Of a stretch of 64,000 nt of DNA, positions 1 through 8,963 are shown piece by piece. Both the position numbers and the translations under genes were made by a program. This DNA is from JAUIIK01 sp963709995 (GTDB lineage: Bacteria; Chloroflexota; Chloroflexia; Thermomicrobiales; CFX8): the NCBI GenBank assembly GCA_963709995.1, contig CAVPYN010000003.1:83999-147998 (forward strand), read 5' to 3'. The notes beneath the pieces were generated by a model. It was not told the origin of the DNA. It did not search any database and worked only from the letters and a program-made list of their open reading frames with translations. The number at the start of each line of letters is the position of its first letter. The stretch's first letter is position 1.

Positions 1-2
1 AG

Positions 3-1286
3 CAACTCGAAGCGCTTGACGAGCTTGACGACGCGCGGGACCGCCACGCTCGTTTCTACCTGCTGAGCTGGGCAGAGCAGCACAGCGTGTTTTCCGATCT
101 GTTCACAGTGCGTTGGATGGATGGTCTCCGGCTCGAACTTGATAACCTGCGGGCAGCTTTCGGCTGGGTGCTGGCACACGATGAACCAGACAGTTCGCTG
201 CTGGACATTAGTGCGAAAGTCATTTCCTGGATATGGGCATTCTGGCGAGCGCGTGGCCTGACGGTAGAGGGCCGGCGATGGATGGAGCTGGCGCTGGCCA
301 AGTCGGACCTGTCTGATCCCGCGCGCCTCTGGACGCTTCAGGGAGCGGGACTGCTGGCGACGGAACAGGGGGATCTTGACGCCGCGCGCGGATACCACGA
401 TGAGGCTCTTGCAATCGCAGCCGATATCAAAGACGAAAGAGGATACCTATATGCGCTCGGCGGTCTGGGGCGGATATCGCTCTGGCAGGCTGATCACGAG
501 CGGACGGTTGAGATCCACGAACAGGGATTGGCGCGCGCGCGCGAATCGGGAATTCTCAACGATGTCGCGTTCTGGCTCGGCAACATCGCCCTGCCGGTCG
601 CCCTACTTGGGGATGTGCCGCGTGCCAAGCAAATGCTCCATGAAGCGTTTGCGATCGTCCGCGAAACAACGGACGTACTCGATGCTATCGTACTCTTCGA
701 ACTGGCTGTCGTAGCGCTTATAGAGCGCGATGTCGTCGAGGCGCGCAAGCTCATCGCCGAAGCGCTGGCCATCGAACGCAAACGCGGCCCGTCGCGGATC
801 GTTGCGGACTGTTTAGAGACCTGTGCCGGGCTGGCCATTGTCGAACACCAGCCGGTCCGAGCCGCTCGTCTCTACGGGGCTGCCGAGATGCTTCGATACA
901 CCATCGGCGCTCCGCTCAAGCCGTTCGACCTGGAGGTCTTCTACGATCCCTATCTCGAAGTCGGGCAGGCGCTGGTTTCCGAGTCGGCTTGGGAAGTTGC
1001 CTGGGCTGAAGGGCGCGCGATGCCGCTCGATGAAGCCATTGACTTCGCGCTCGCCTTTGCCGACGAGCCAGAAGCGCAGGCAGCTAACGTCTCACCTCTG
1101 CTTTCAAATCGAGAGACCGAGGTGCTGCGTTTGGTGGTCGAGGGCCGCTCGAACCAGGAGATCGGGGGCGAGCTCTTCATTAGCCCACACACGGCAGCGA
1201 ATCACGTTGCCAACATCATGAACAAGCTCGGCGTCGATTCACGCACCGCCGCCGCAACCTGGGCTGTCAGAAACGGGCTGGACTGA
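3..1286 (+). CDS. LuxR-family transcriptional regulator with TPR region (5' partial)
   Basis: The reading frame is open from the first bases of the window, so the N-terminus (in this family usually an AAA/NB-ARC-like ATPase) is missing. The visible part is a helical TPR-like region followed by a C-terminal LuxR/GerE helix-turn-helix of about 60 residues (LSNRETEVLRLVVEGRSNQE, then FISPHTAANHVANIMNKLGV). Proteins of this build are cytoplasmic regulators that bind DNA through the C-terminal domain. The ligand or signal cannot be told from the sequence. It ends in TGA and is followed by about 150 bases without a gene. Confidence 0.85.
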   Translation, partial: QLEALDELDDARDRHARFYLLSWAEQHSVFSDLFTVRWMDGLRLELDNLRAAFGWVLAHDEPDSSLLDISAKVISWIWAFWRARGLTVEGRRWMELALAKSDLSDPARLWTLQGAGLLATEQGDLDAARGYHDEALAIAADIKDERGYLYALGGLGRISLWQADHERTVEIHEQGLARARESGILNDVAFWLGNIALPVALLGDVPRAKQMLHEAFAIVRETTDVLDAIVLFELAVVALIERDVVEARKLIAEALAIERKRGPSRIVADCLETCAGLAIVEHQPVRAARLYGAAEMLRYTIGAPLKPFDLEVFYDPYLEVGQALVSESAWEVAWAEGRAMPLDEAIDFALAFADEPEAQAANVSPLLSNRETEVLRLVVEGRSNQEIGGELFISPHTAANHVANIMNKLGVDSRTAAATWAVRNGLD

Positions 1287-1436
1287 GCGGCAAGCTAGCC
1301 CTCCAATAGTGAACGATCACTAGTCAGCTATCTCCTGGCCAATGACGAATCCGCGGGATGTGGACTGCGCCCGTTCCCGGCATGCTGTCTGTGTGGCAAT
1401 CGAGACCACAACAGCAGTCAGGAAAGGATCCGGACG

Positions 1437-1838
1437 ATGCAGGCTACAGCGACTTTGCCCCACACCAATCGACGCAGGTTCATCCCACTTGCCCTCGCGC
1501 TCGGATTGATCGCCACCGTCGCGTTGATCGCACTTCTGAACTGGGGTAGCGGCTCGGAGAGCGAAGCCGTTCATCGCCCGCTAGCGCCCGAATTCGTAAG
1601 CGCAGCTGGTCAGGCTCGTTTCCTTGCGATCAATGAACTGCCCGAGCCCGCCGTCTCAGCCCGGCCAGCTGTGAACTACCGCTTCCTTGAGATGAACCGT
1701 TTGCCGGAAGCACCCGTCGCGGCTGGAGCACTAGCCGGTCAATCTCTGTACCGATTCCTGGAATGGAATCTGGCGTTGGGCGGGAGCGACGCCGAGGGGC
1801 ACTACCCGGTCAACGATCTGGATGGCCAGCCCAACTAG
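1437..1838 (+). CDS. Small membrane-anchored protein with RFLxxN repeats
   Basis: This 133-residue protein belongs to no family I recognise. An AGGAAAGG ribosome-binding site lies upstream of the ATG. Residues about 14-34 form one hydrophobic segment after a basic start (TNRRRF), so it is an anchored or exported protein with the rest outside the cytoplasm. The exterior part carries three spaced copies of a short motif: RFLAINELPEPA, RFLEMNRLPEAP and RFLEWNLAL. Its TAG stop abuts the ATG at 1839, so it may be co-translated with the next gene. Function unknown. Confidence 0.55.
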   Translation: MQATATLPHTNRRRFIPLALALGLIATVALIALLNWGSGSESEAVHRPLAPEFVSAAGQARFLAINELPEPAVSARPAVNYRFLEMNRLPEAPVAAGALAGQSLYRFLEWNLALGGSDAEGHYPVNDLDGQPN

Positions 1839-1928
1839 ATGGTCGCTTTGCGATCGGTACCGGCGGCGGGGCAACCCGTCGCCGGTACTTTGTTTGACAG
1901 CTATAGTTCACGGTCATGGTGTCCGGAG

Positions 1929-2684
1929 ATGTGCACGAGCGAGGTTGCTGTGCGGCTGGTGGCCTGGAATTGCAATATGGCGATGCACCGCAAATTCGAT
2001 GCGTTGCTGAGTCTGAACCCCGACGTCGCGGTCATTAGTGAATGCGCAAACCACGAGCAACTTCAGGCTCGAGGAATCGACCTTGAGGGTATCTCTGGGC
2101 CAGTCTGGATCGGGGAGAACCAACACAAAGGGCTGGCCGTTTTCGGCTTCAACAACTACCGGATAGAACCGGCTGAGCCGGTCGGCTGGAGGTTGCGCCA
2201 CATCATACCGGTGCATGTGAAGGGGGCGATCAACTTCAACCTGCTGGCTGTCTGGGCGCTAAACATGCAAGGCGGGATCACCCGCAAGCATCAGATTGGG
2301 CCGCTCCGGAGGGCACTGAGCCGCTATGGCGACTTTCTCACCGAATCTCCGGCGATCGTCGCGGGCGACCTCAATCACAACATCTTCTGGGATAAGCCTG
2401 GCTACCGCAACAACCACCGGACCAGCGTCGATCGGCTGGCGCAGATAGGTCTCGCCAGTGCCTATCATGCGTTCACTGGCGAGGCCCAGGGGAGCGAAAC
2501 GACGCCGACCATCTACTGGCGGGACCGCAAGAAGGACGGCCCGGCCTACCATATCGATTACATCTTCCTGCCCCGCCAGTGGATTCCACACATACGCGAA
2601 TTTGCCGTTGGCAGCTTCGAGGATTGGTGCGGCGCCGGTCTCAGCGACCACGTACCGTTGGTGGTTGACGTGGACATAACGTAG
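1929..2684 (+). CDS. Endonuclease/exonuclease/phosphatase (EEP) family protein
   Basis: EEP-fold signatures appear in order: LVAWNCNMA (metal-ligand Asn), VISECAN (Glu), GDLNHNIFW (GDxN motif), HIDYIFLP and the C-terminal SDHVPLVVDVD. The family hydrolyses phosphodiester bonds in DNA, RNA or lipid headgroups using Mg2+; the substrate here is unknown. No signal peptide is visible from this start, so a cytoplasmic location is likely. The frame is open back to an ATG at 1839 that overlaps the previous stop (TAGATG), which would add 30 residues. I prefer 1929 because the domain starts just after it, but neither start has a well-spaced ribosome-binding site. Confidence 0.75.
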   Translation: MCTSEVAVRLVAWNCNMAMHRKFDALLSLNPDVAVISECANHEQLQARGIDLEGISGPVWIGENQHKGLAVFGFNNYRIEPAEPVGWRLRHIIPVHVKGAINFNLLAVWALNMQGGITRKHQIGPLRRALSRYGDFLTESPAIVAGDLNHNIFWDKPGYRNNHRTSVDRLAQIGLASAYHAFTGEAQGSETTPTIYWRDRKKDGPAYHIDYIFLPRQWIPHIREFAVGSFEDWCGAGLSDHVPLVVDVDIT

Positions 2685-2841
2685 CGGCAGCTCTGCGGCA
2701 CAGCGGAATTCGACAAGCGTCAACGGTTCACCACGAGAGGAGGCGTCGCTCAGGGTGACGTGGCGGCGCTCTTGCTTCTTCCGTCACTGCTCTATAGTGG
2801 CAGCCAGTAGAAGATAACCAGTCGAGAAACGAGGAAGATCG

Positions 2842-3652
2842 ATGCCATACGTCGAAACGGAAACTCATGGAGAGATCTTGGTCGTGCGCATGAACCGGCC
2901 CGAGCGGCTCAACGCGCTCGGTTTCGATGTCCGATCCGGGCTTTCCGACGCGTTTCAGGAGTTTCGAGAGAGTGATCGGCTGGAAGTCGCGGTGTCTGAC
3001 TGGCACAGGAAGGGCATTCTGTGCTGGCGAGGATATGAAGGAGTCAGTCGAACAGGGCGCCGTGAATAGCGCTGGCGATGCTTCTCGCAATGATCCGTTC
3101 ATGCGGGGCACGTTGGAAAAGCCGGTCATCGCCGCGATCAATGGCTATGCGATGGGCGGCGGATTCCTGCTGGTCGAGCGGACCGACCTGCGGGTGGCGG
3201 CGAAAGGCGCGATCTTCGAGATCTCGGAGGCGAAGCGCTGGCTGCTCGGCGGCTACGACCACGGCTTCCTGGCCAACCTGCCGCACCCGATCGCGATGGA
3301 GATGGCCTTCGGGTTCCGTTTCACTGCCGAACGGCTCTACGAGGTCGGCTTCCTGAACCGGCTGACCGAACCCGACGATCTGCTGCCGGCCGCCTTCGAG
3401 ATGGCCGGGCACCTGCTGACATTGCCACCGGCCTCACGCGTCAATACCCTTTACATGATGCGCCAGATGCGGCCTCGTGTTGCCCCGCCCTACAAGGATC
3501 TGGCCGAAAAGCTCCACCAGCACGGAGCGCTCGACGATCGCATGGAATCCCGCCGTGCCTTCGCCGAGAAGCGCGATCCGGTCTACCAGGGCTGGGATGA
3601 CCCCTCCGACCGCTACAACCTGCCACGGTTGGAAGACGATGAGAGTGAATAG
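2842..3652 (+). CDS. Enoyl-CoA hydratase/isomerase family protein, frameshifted
   Basis: The crotonase fold is split over two frames. Frame 1 gives the start (MPYVETETHGEILVVRMNRP). Frame 2 gives LTGTGRAFCAGEDMKES, the GYAMGGGF oxyanion-hole region and the C-terminus. The break is at about 2993, where one extra base in GCGGTGTCTGACTGG shifts VAV-LTGTGRAF. Joined, it is about 269 residues, normal for the family, with a GAGGAAG ribosome-binding site before the ATG. Members hydrate or isomerise acyl-CoA esters in the cytoplasm. The single indel in otherwise well-conserved sequence suggests a consensus error rather than a dead gene. A second paralogue lies at 44643. Confidence 0.8.
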
Positions 3653-3825
3653 CGGCCCGTCAGCGCTCTCTTGCATAAACGTTGCCCATGTAGGAGGGTC
3701 CGGTTGCAATATCGGAAAACTTGCCATTTTGGAAACCACGTGGCATGGTTAGTAGCGTCAAAGACTCAGCAACTGGAATACAGGATGTCCCTGTCGGCCC
3801 GTTTGTCTGACAGAGGAGGAATCCT

Positions 3826-4101
3826 GTGAATCTTTACGTTGGAAATTTGAGCTTCGATACGACCGAGGATGGATTGCGCCAGGCCTTTGCGGCCCACGGC
3901 TCCGTCGATTCGGTTCGCGTCATCACCGATCGAGATACCGGCAACTCGCGCGGCTTCGGATTCGTTGAGATGAATGACAGCCAGGCCGGCCAGACCGCCA
4001 TGATGGCGCTGAATGGTCAGGAACTCGATGGCCGCACACTCACCGTCAACGAGGCGCGCCCGCGCTCGCCCCGGCCCGACAATAATCGCAGTAGCTGGTA
4101 G
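3826..4101 (+). CDS. RRM-domain RNA-binding protein
   Basis: This 91-residue protein is a single RNA-recognition motif: RNP2 is LYVGNL at the N-terminus and RNP1 is RGFGFVEM at about residues 45-52, followed by a short basic tail (RPRSPRPDNN). Small glycine-poor RRM proteins of this type bind single-stranded RNA and in cyanobacteria and other bacteria are often cold- or stress-induced. The start is GTG, fixed by an AGAGGAGGAAT ribosome-binding site just upstream. A perfect 12-bp hairpin follows the gene at 4165-4193. Confidence 0.93.
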   Translation: MNLYVGNLSFDTTEDGLRQAFAAHGSVDSVRVITDRDTGNSRGFGFVEMNDSQAGQTAMMALNGQELDGRTLTVNEARPRSPRPDNNRSSW

Positions 4102-4164
4102 GACACCGTCGATCAGGGCTTTTACAGCTGCTGTTCGACTCATCTGAAAAGACTGCAATCGGAG

Positions 4165-4193
4165 ACGTCCCAGGGGTTTTGCCCCTGGGACGT
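4165..4193 (+). terminator. Perfect 12-bp hairpin after the RRM gene
   Basis: ACGTCCCAGGGG, a TTTTG loop and CCCCTGGGACGT form a perfect 12-bp stem 63 bases after the RRM stop codon. No T tract follows, so it is either a T-less terminator or an mRNA 3'-end stabiliser. Confidence 0.5.
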
Positions 4194-4297
4194 TGGCGCA
4201 CCAAGGACAGGCGTCGTTCTGAACGCGGCTCAATCTGAGCGCCGTGGACCGTCTGTCTGTGCATGAATACTGAGATATCGAGAGAAGTTACAACAAT

Positions 4298-4771
4298 ATG
4301 GTTACTACTTATAGAGGAGCTCCGGCCGAGCAGCCGCGACGGCAACGCTTCGTTGACGCGCCCCTGCCTCGCGTTGAGAGACTTGAGCGCCGGATTGCCG
4401 AGACGCGCATGACGGCCGCACTTGACGCTGACTGGGAACTGCTTCACCTCCGATCGAGAGCGATCGGCAAGTTGCTTGCCCAGGAGCTCGAGCCTACCCG
4501 GCAGATCGCGGAGGCGCGAAGAATTCGTGATGCGTCGCACCGGGCTGGTGACGCCCTGGGTCTACGGGCATTACGGCTCGGGACCGCGGGTCTGATGGCT
4601 AGTTGGTTGCAGTGGAGTGGCGCGAAAGAGGCGGCCCAGGCACTCAACCGGCAGTTCGCGGCTGATCAGCGACTGGGAATACCTGGTCTTGCCGATCTGG
4701 AGGATGAGCTTCGTGAGGCTCGGACCTGCGGATCGAAGGAGGAGTCTCAGCAATTGGAACGGCATTGCTGA
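4298..4771 (+). CDS. Hypothetical protein
   Basis: This is a 157-residue charged, alpha-helical protein rich in Arg, Glu, Leu and Ala, with no family I recognise. There is no signal peptide or membrane segment. The ATG follows GAGAAGTTACAACAAT, a modest ribosome-binding site. It lies between the RRM gene hairpin and the desaturase on the same strand, 91 bases before the latter. Composition and codon use resemble the neighbours, which supports a real gene, but nothing indicates a function. Confidence 0.45.
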   Translation: MVTTYRGAPAEQPRRQRFVDAPLPRVERLERRIAETRMTAALDADWELLHLRSRAIGKLLAQELEPTRQIAEARRIRDASHRAGDALGLRALRLGTAGLMASWLQWSGAKEAAQALNRQFAADQRLGIPGLADLEDELREARTCGSKEESQQLERHC

Positions 4772-4862
4772 AAGCAACGCCGTTTGTTCGCGGATACACC
4801 AGCGACAATCACGAAAGTCGTCTGGACGTGACTACATTTTGAAGAATGGAATGGTGGTTTGA

Positions 4863-5708
4863 ATGCCGACACCTGGACCTGGCCGCAAGGCTGTGCTGCT
4901 TTTCTTCGTGGCCGGCCCGATCGTTGGGGCCATTTACGCTATAGCCAGACTCTGGCAGGATCTGATCGGCTGGGAAGAACTCGCCCTCTTCCTCGGCCTC
5001 TATCTTGCGACCGGTCTCGGCATTACGTTCGGGTATCACCGGTTGCTCACCCATCGCAGTTTCGAAACCGTTCCCGTCGTTAAAGCAATCGCATTAATCT
5101 TGGGCTCGATGGCCGTTCAGGGCGCGGCGATCGACTGGGCTTCTAATCATCTCAAGCATCATGCCCATTCCGATGAAGAAGGCGACCCGCATTCGCCGGT
5201 TGAAGGTTTCTTTCACGCCCATATTGGCTGGCTGTTCTCGGCTCCGGCGGCCGATCGCCAACGGTATGCCAAACGCCTGATGAACGACCGGCTCATCTCT
5301 TTCATCGATCGCACCTTTCTGGTGTGGGTGGTGCTCGGCCTGGCAATCCCGTACGCGATTGCCGGTTGGGAAGGTCTACTCTGGGGCGGGTTCGTGCGCA
5401 TTGTGCTCGTCAACCACGTTTCCTGGTCGGTCAACTCGGTCTGTCACACGTTCGGTGCACAGCCGTTCAACATCAAGGATCAGAGCCGCAATCTCTGGAT
5501 ACTGGGCCTGCTCGCGTTCGGCGAGGGTTGGCATCACAACCATCACGCATTTCCGGCCATGGCCTTCCACGGCATGAACCGTCGACAGGTTGACCTGACT
5601 GCCTATATCATCCGGTTTCTGCGGCGCATCGGGCTGGTTTGGAATGTCAAACTGCCCTCTCCGGAGCTGGTCGCCCGCAGGCGCCGGAAGCCGGTCATTC
5701 AGCCGTAG
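4863..5708 (+). CDS. Acyl-CoA (delta-9 type) fatty-acid desaturase
   Basis: This is a 281-residue integral membrane di-iron desaturase. The three histidine boxes are present in order: HRLLTH (about residue 60), HLKHHAH (about 97) and HHNHHAF (about 227). Hydrophobic stretches flank them (for example LLFFVAGPIVGAIYAIA). The family inserts a cis double bond in acyl chains using O2 and an electron donor, which adjusts membrane fluidity. Length and box spacing fit the acyl-CoA desaturase (OLE1/SCD-like) class. No dedicated electron-transfer partner is adjacent. Confidence 0.93.
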   Translation: MPTPGPGRKAVLLFFVAGPIVGAIYAIARLWQDLIGWEELALFLGLYLATGLGITFGYHRLLTHRSFETVPVVKAIALILGSMAVQGAAIDWASNHLKHHAHSDEEGDPHSPVEGFFHAHIGWLFSAPAADRQRYAKRLMNDRLISFIDRTFLVWVVLGLAIPYAIAGWEGLLWGGFVRIVLVNHVSWSVNSVCHTFGAQPFNIKDQSRNLWILGLLAFGEGWHHNHHAFPAMAFHGMNRRQVDLTAYIIRFLRRIGLVWNVKLPSPELVARRRRKPVIQP

Positions 5709-5949
5709 GAGACGCGATAAGGCTCTACACCGGGATGGTGCAGCTGTAATGTGAGGCAGCCGGTCTGGTTTGCGGGAAAATGGCGTGTGTCATCGTCGTC
5801 GTTGACATACGTGCTTCCTCAGGCTGGACCGGCTGTCTGTGGCTCTGGTAGGCGGACATATTGGCCCCTTCTGGGTCCTTTCGGACGTGCCAAGATAGCT
5901 GATAGCATTGCGTCCGATTGGTCGATCAGAACCCGCATGAGATGTCACT

Positions 5950-6972
5950 ATGGCCGGTACCGGATCAGAACCGAAACAACCAAAGAAGATCTCGGGCCTC
6001 ACACAGGAAATCAATGCGCTGAGTGAGCGGTTCGATATTGCTGCCCGGCCCGCTGAGGCAGTAAACGAGCGCATCGAAGTCCTCTCTGAAGAGATGAGAA
6101 TGCGGAAGGGGCGCTGGTACGGGCGTCTCTTCCAGAACTACATCAGCGACGATCCGGACGGGCTCGCAACCTTTATCGCATTCAACGCCATGTTCGCGTT
6201 CATGCCGGTGATTCTGACGCTGGCGATCATTCTTGCCCTGGTCCTTCGCCTCTTTACAACTGCCGACGAAGTTGCAAGCAACGAGTTGACGCTGGAACTG
6301 CCCATGGCGATCTCGGAGCCGGTCCGGCAGGTCATGGTTCAAAGCTCGGAAGGAATCCTGGGCATTGGGATCGTAACGCTGGCCGTGCTCTTCTGGGGTG
6401 GAACGCGATTCTACAACTCGCTCGATCTCGCGTTCGCGCGGATCTACCGAACGCAGCGCCGTCCCTGGGTCACCCGCAAGCTGGCCGGAATGATTATGGT
6501 TCCTCTCTTGTCGTTCGCGATCGTGCTCTCCGCGCTGATCGTTCCGGCTGTTGTTTCGCTGCTGCTATTGCCACTTGCTGCGTTGGCTGATTTCGGGCCA
6601 AGCCTCAGCTTCTACGTGGGCGCGGTCCTGATCTTCTATACATTTGGATTCCTGATGATGATCCTTGCCTACAAGATGATTCCGGTTCACTCGCCGACGT
6701 TTCGGGCGGCGTTGCCGGGCGCGGCCGTCGCTGCGCTGCTATTCATGCTGTTGGCGCTCAGTTTCCCGATATACTTGCGCTACTTCGACAGCTACAGCAT
6801 TTACGGCGCGGTATTCGGCCTGATCCTGGCGATGATGTTGTGGTTCTACCTGGCTGCCCAGACGATCGTTATCGGCGCGGAGATCAACGCATTTTTCGAA
6901 GGGCGGCGGAGCGACGCCAGCGCGCCCGACGCGTCTGGGCCGGGGGATTTTGAAGCTAGATTCCGGGCGTGA
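5950..6972 (+). CDS. YihY/BrkB family inner-membrane protein
   Basis: This 340-residue protein has a cytoplasmic N-terminus of about 70 residues, then about six membrane segments (around residues 77-97, 137-157, 178-205, 215-240, 250-270 and 285-310) and a short charged tail. The conserved YihY core is seen in WGGTRFYNSLDLAFARIY and in YSIYGAVFGLILAMMLWFY. The biochemical role of the family is not established; older ribonuclease BN naming is incorrect. The gene overlaps the next one by four bases (GTGA), so the two are probably translationally coupled. Confidence 0.88.
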   Translation: MAGTGSEPKQPKKISGLTQEINALSERFDIAARPAEAVNERIEVLSEEMRMRKGRWYGRLFQNYISDDPDGLATFIAFNAMFAFMPVILTLAIILALVLRLFTTADEVASNELTLELPMAISEPVRQVMVQSSEGILGIGIVTLAVLFWGGTRFYNSLDLAFARIYRTQRRPWVTRKLAGMIMVPLLSFAIVLSALIVPAVVSLLLLPLAALADFGPSLSFYVGAVLIFYTFGFLMMILAYKMIPVHSPTFRAALPGAAVAALLFMLLALSFPIYLRYFDSYSIYGAVFGLILAMMLWFYLAAQTIVIGAEINAFFEGRRSDASAPDASGPGDFEARFRA

Positions 6973-7922
6973 TCGCCGGCAAAGAGCGCGACGATGGCCC
7001 GGAGTTGCGCGGTCTGCTCCTCAAGCATTTCGCTGCCGCTGATCATATTGGAGAGGCGCAGGCCCTTGCTGGCGGGTTCTTCTCCCGGGCATATGCCGTT
7101 GCCATCGATAGCCGGGAGTATGTCGTCCGGCTCAATTCGGAGCCCCATGCCGCCGAGAGTTTCGCCAAGGATGCCTACGCCTGGCGGCATTTCAACTCGG
7201 CATCGCTCCCGATTCCACGCATCATCGTGATCGGCCGGACTCCTGAGGTCCACTACGCTATCAGCGAGCGGGCCGCCGGGCGTTCACTGATGGCATGCAG
7301 TCTAGAGGAACGACAGGCGGCGTTGCCAGCACTCCTCGATGCACTGGAGTCTGTCGGGCGATCCGATGTCATGTCGTCCAGTGGCTCCGGCGACTGGGGA
7401 AGTGACGGCAATGGCAAGTTCGAGAATTGGCGAGGATATCTCGCTTCCGTCATCGAAGATCATGATGAGGGCTACTACAAAGATTGGCATCGCTTGTTCG
7501 AAGACTCATTTCTGGAACGCGACGTTTACGAGGCGGTGTATGACCGGATGCTGGAGCTTCTGGCGAGATGCCCGGAGCAACGGAGTCTGATCCACAATGA
7601 CTTCCAGTTCGAGAACCTTCTCTGGGATGGAAGGCGAATCACTGGCGTCATCGACTGGGCCAATGCGCTCTACGGAGATTCGCTCTACGACGTTGCCTGG
7701 CTTTCATGGCTGTCAGTCCACCCTGAAGGGTGGTTCGACGATGGCGCGCGGATCCTGACAGACCGTTTCTCTGGCGCGGCAGGCTTTGCCGGGCGCCTTG
7801 CCTGCTACCAGCTTCATATTGGACTCGACCATCTGCGTTTCTACGCCAGGAACGACCAGCGGGCCAACTATCAGATGTGTCGTGATTGGTTGGTCGGGCT
7901 GATTTCAGGAGCCACCGGCTAA
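6969..7922 (+). CDS. Aminoglycoside phosphotransferase (APH) family kinase
   Basis: This 317-residue protein has the protein-kinase-like APH fold: the Brenner motif LIHNDFQFENLLW (catalytic Asp, Asn) at about residues 207-219 and the metal-binding GVIDWANALYGD about 20 residues later. APH-family enzymes phosphorylate small molecules (sugars, choline, antibiotics) with ATP or GTP. The substrate here is unknown and resistance cannot be inferred. The GTG start overlaps the YihY-gene stop. Confidence 0.85.
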   Translation: MIAGKERDDGPELRGLLLKHFAAADHIGEAQALAGGFFSRAYAVAIDSREYVVRLNSEPHAAESFAKDAYAWRHFNSASLPIPRIIVIGRTPEVHYAISERAAGRSLMACSLEERQAALPALLDALESVGRSDVMSSSGSGDWGSDGNGKFENWRGYLASVIEDHDEGYYKDWHRLFEDSFLERDVYEAVYDRMLELLARCPEQRSLIHNDFQFENLLWDGRRITGVIDWANALYGDSLYDVAWLSWLSVHPEGWFDDGARILTDRFSGAAGFAGRLACYQLHIGLDHLRFYARNDQRANYQMCRDWLVGLISGATG

Positions 7923-7998
7923 GATTCGACTGTAGTGTCAACGATGAAATGGTTGCCTGATGCTGGACCCTGACAGCAGAATGTGAGGAACGTCAGTG

Positions 7999-8832
7999 AT
8001 GGATGAAAAGAGTCAGGTCGTGCTGGTAACGGGCGCGGCGCGCGGTCTCGGCTGGGGGATTGCCCGGGCATTCGGGCTCGCTGGCGCGCGAGTATGCGCG
8101 ACAGATATCAATGAACACGAACTCGAGCAGTGCGCCAGGGATCTTGACGCTGACGGATCGGAGTACCTGACACTCTGCTCCGACGTTGCCGATCTTGACG
8201 CCTGCAATCAGGTCGTTGCCGATATCGTTGGACGCTGGGGACGGCTTGATGCGGTCGTCCACAATGCGATCTACATGCCGCTGGTCACCTTCGACGACAC
8301 GACGCCGGAGGAGTGGCAGCGGCAGCTCGACGTCGGGCTCGGAGGGCTGTTCAACCTCACCCATGCCGTCTGGGGACAGATGAAGGCGCAGGGAGGCGGT
8401 CATATCATCGGCGTCGCCAGCGGTTCCAGCTTCCGGGGCTTCAAGGAAGAGATCGCTTACTGCACGATCAAGCATGGCGTTGAGGGCTTTGTGAAGGCCC
8501 TCTCGCTCGAAGCCGCCGAATACGACATCGCCCTGAACACGATCGGTCCTGGCGCGCCGATCAAGCCAACCCGGATGACCCGCGCCGAACTCGACCAGCT
8601 TCCGGAGGAAGAGAAGGGCTCCTGGGCTGATCCGCTTGAGCTCGGCAAAGCCTGGGTCTGGCTCGCCTCCCAACCACCGTCGCGCATCAACGGCCACCGT
8701 CTCGATGGCGGCGTGATCGCGGCGACGCTCGCCCGCGAAGGCGACGAGTTCGACTTCATCCCCGAGAAGGTCACGATGTATCCAGACGACTACCGCGCCC
8801 GCCAGGAGTGGTATGACAACTATGTTGATTAA
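7999..8832 (+). CDS. SDR-family NAD(P)-dependent oxidoreductase
   Basis: This is a classical short-chain dehydrogenase of about 277 residues. The nucleotide-binding motif TGAARGLGWGIARAF is at the N-terminus; the NNAG position reads HNAI (VVHNAIYMP). Ser and the YxxxK pair are in SGSSFRGFKEEIAYCTIKHG. The enzyme should interconvert an alcohol and a ketone with NAD(P); the substrate is unknown. The C-terminus (about 40 residues after LDGGVI) is somewhat longer than in minimal SDRs. A GTGAGGAA ribosome-binding site precedes the start; a GTG one codon upstream is an alternative. Confidence 0.9.
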   Translation: MDEKSQVVLVTGAARGLGWGIARAFGLAGARVCATDINEHELEQCARDLDADGSEYLTLCSDVADLDACNQVVADIVGRWGRLDAVVHNAIYMPLVTFDDTTPEEWQRQLDVGLGGLFNLTHAVWGQMKAQGGGHIIGVASGSSFRGFKEEIAYCTIKHGVEGFVKALSLEAAEYDIALNTIGPGAPIKPTRMTRAELDQLPEEEKGSWADPLELGKAWVWLASQPPSRINGHRLDGGVIAATLAREGDEFDFIPEKVTMYPDDYRARQEWYDNYVD

Positions 8833-8963
8833 CACTGGGCAGGCGCCTGGAGTTGAAGTGAATAGCTGTGACCGCTGCCAGCCTTTGCTGTTGGCAGCGA
8901 TCACACACTTCCGGGAGTCCATCGGATCAGAGTCGATGAAAGACTATTTTCGGCCTCGACCGG

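Noticed and set aside
5751..6026. 91-codon frame before the YihY gene
   Set aside because: It overlaps the YihY start in another frame and has no domain or ribosome-binding site.
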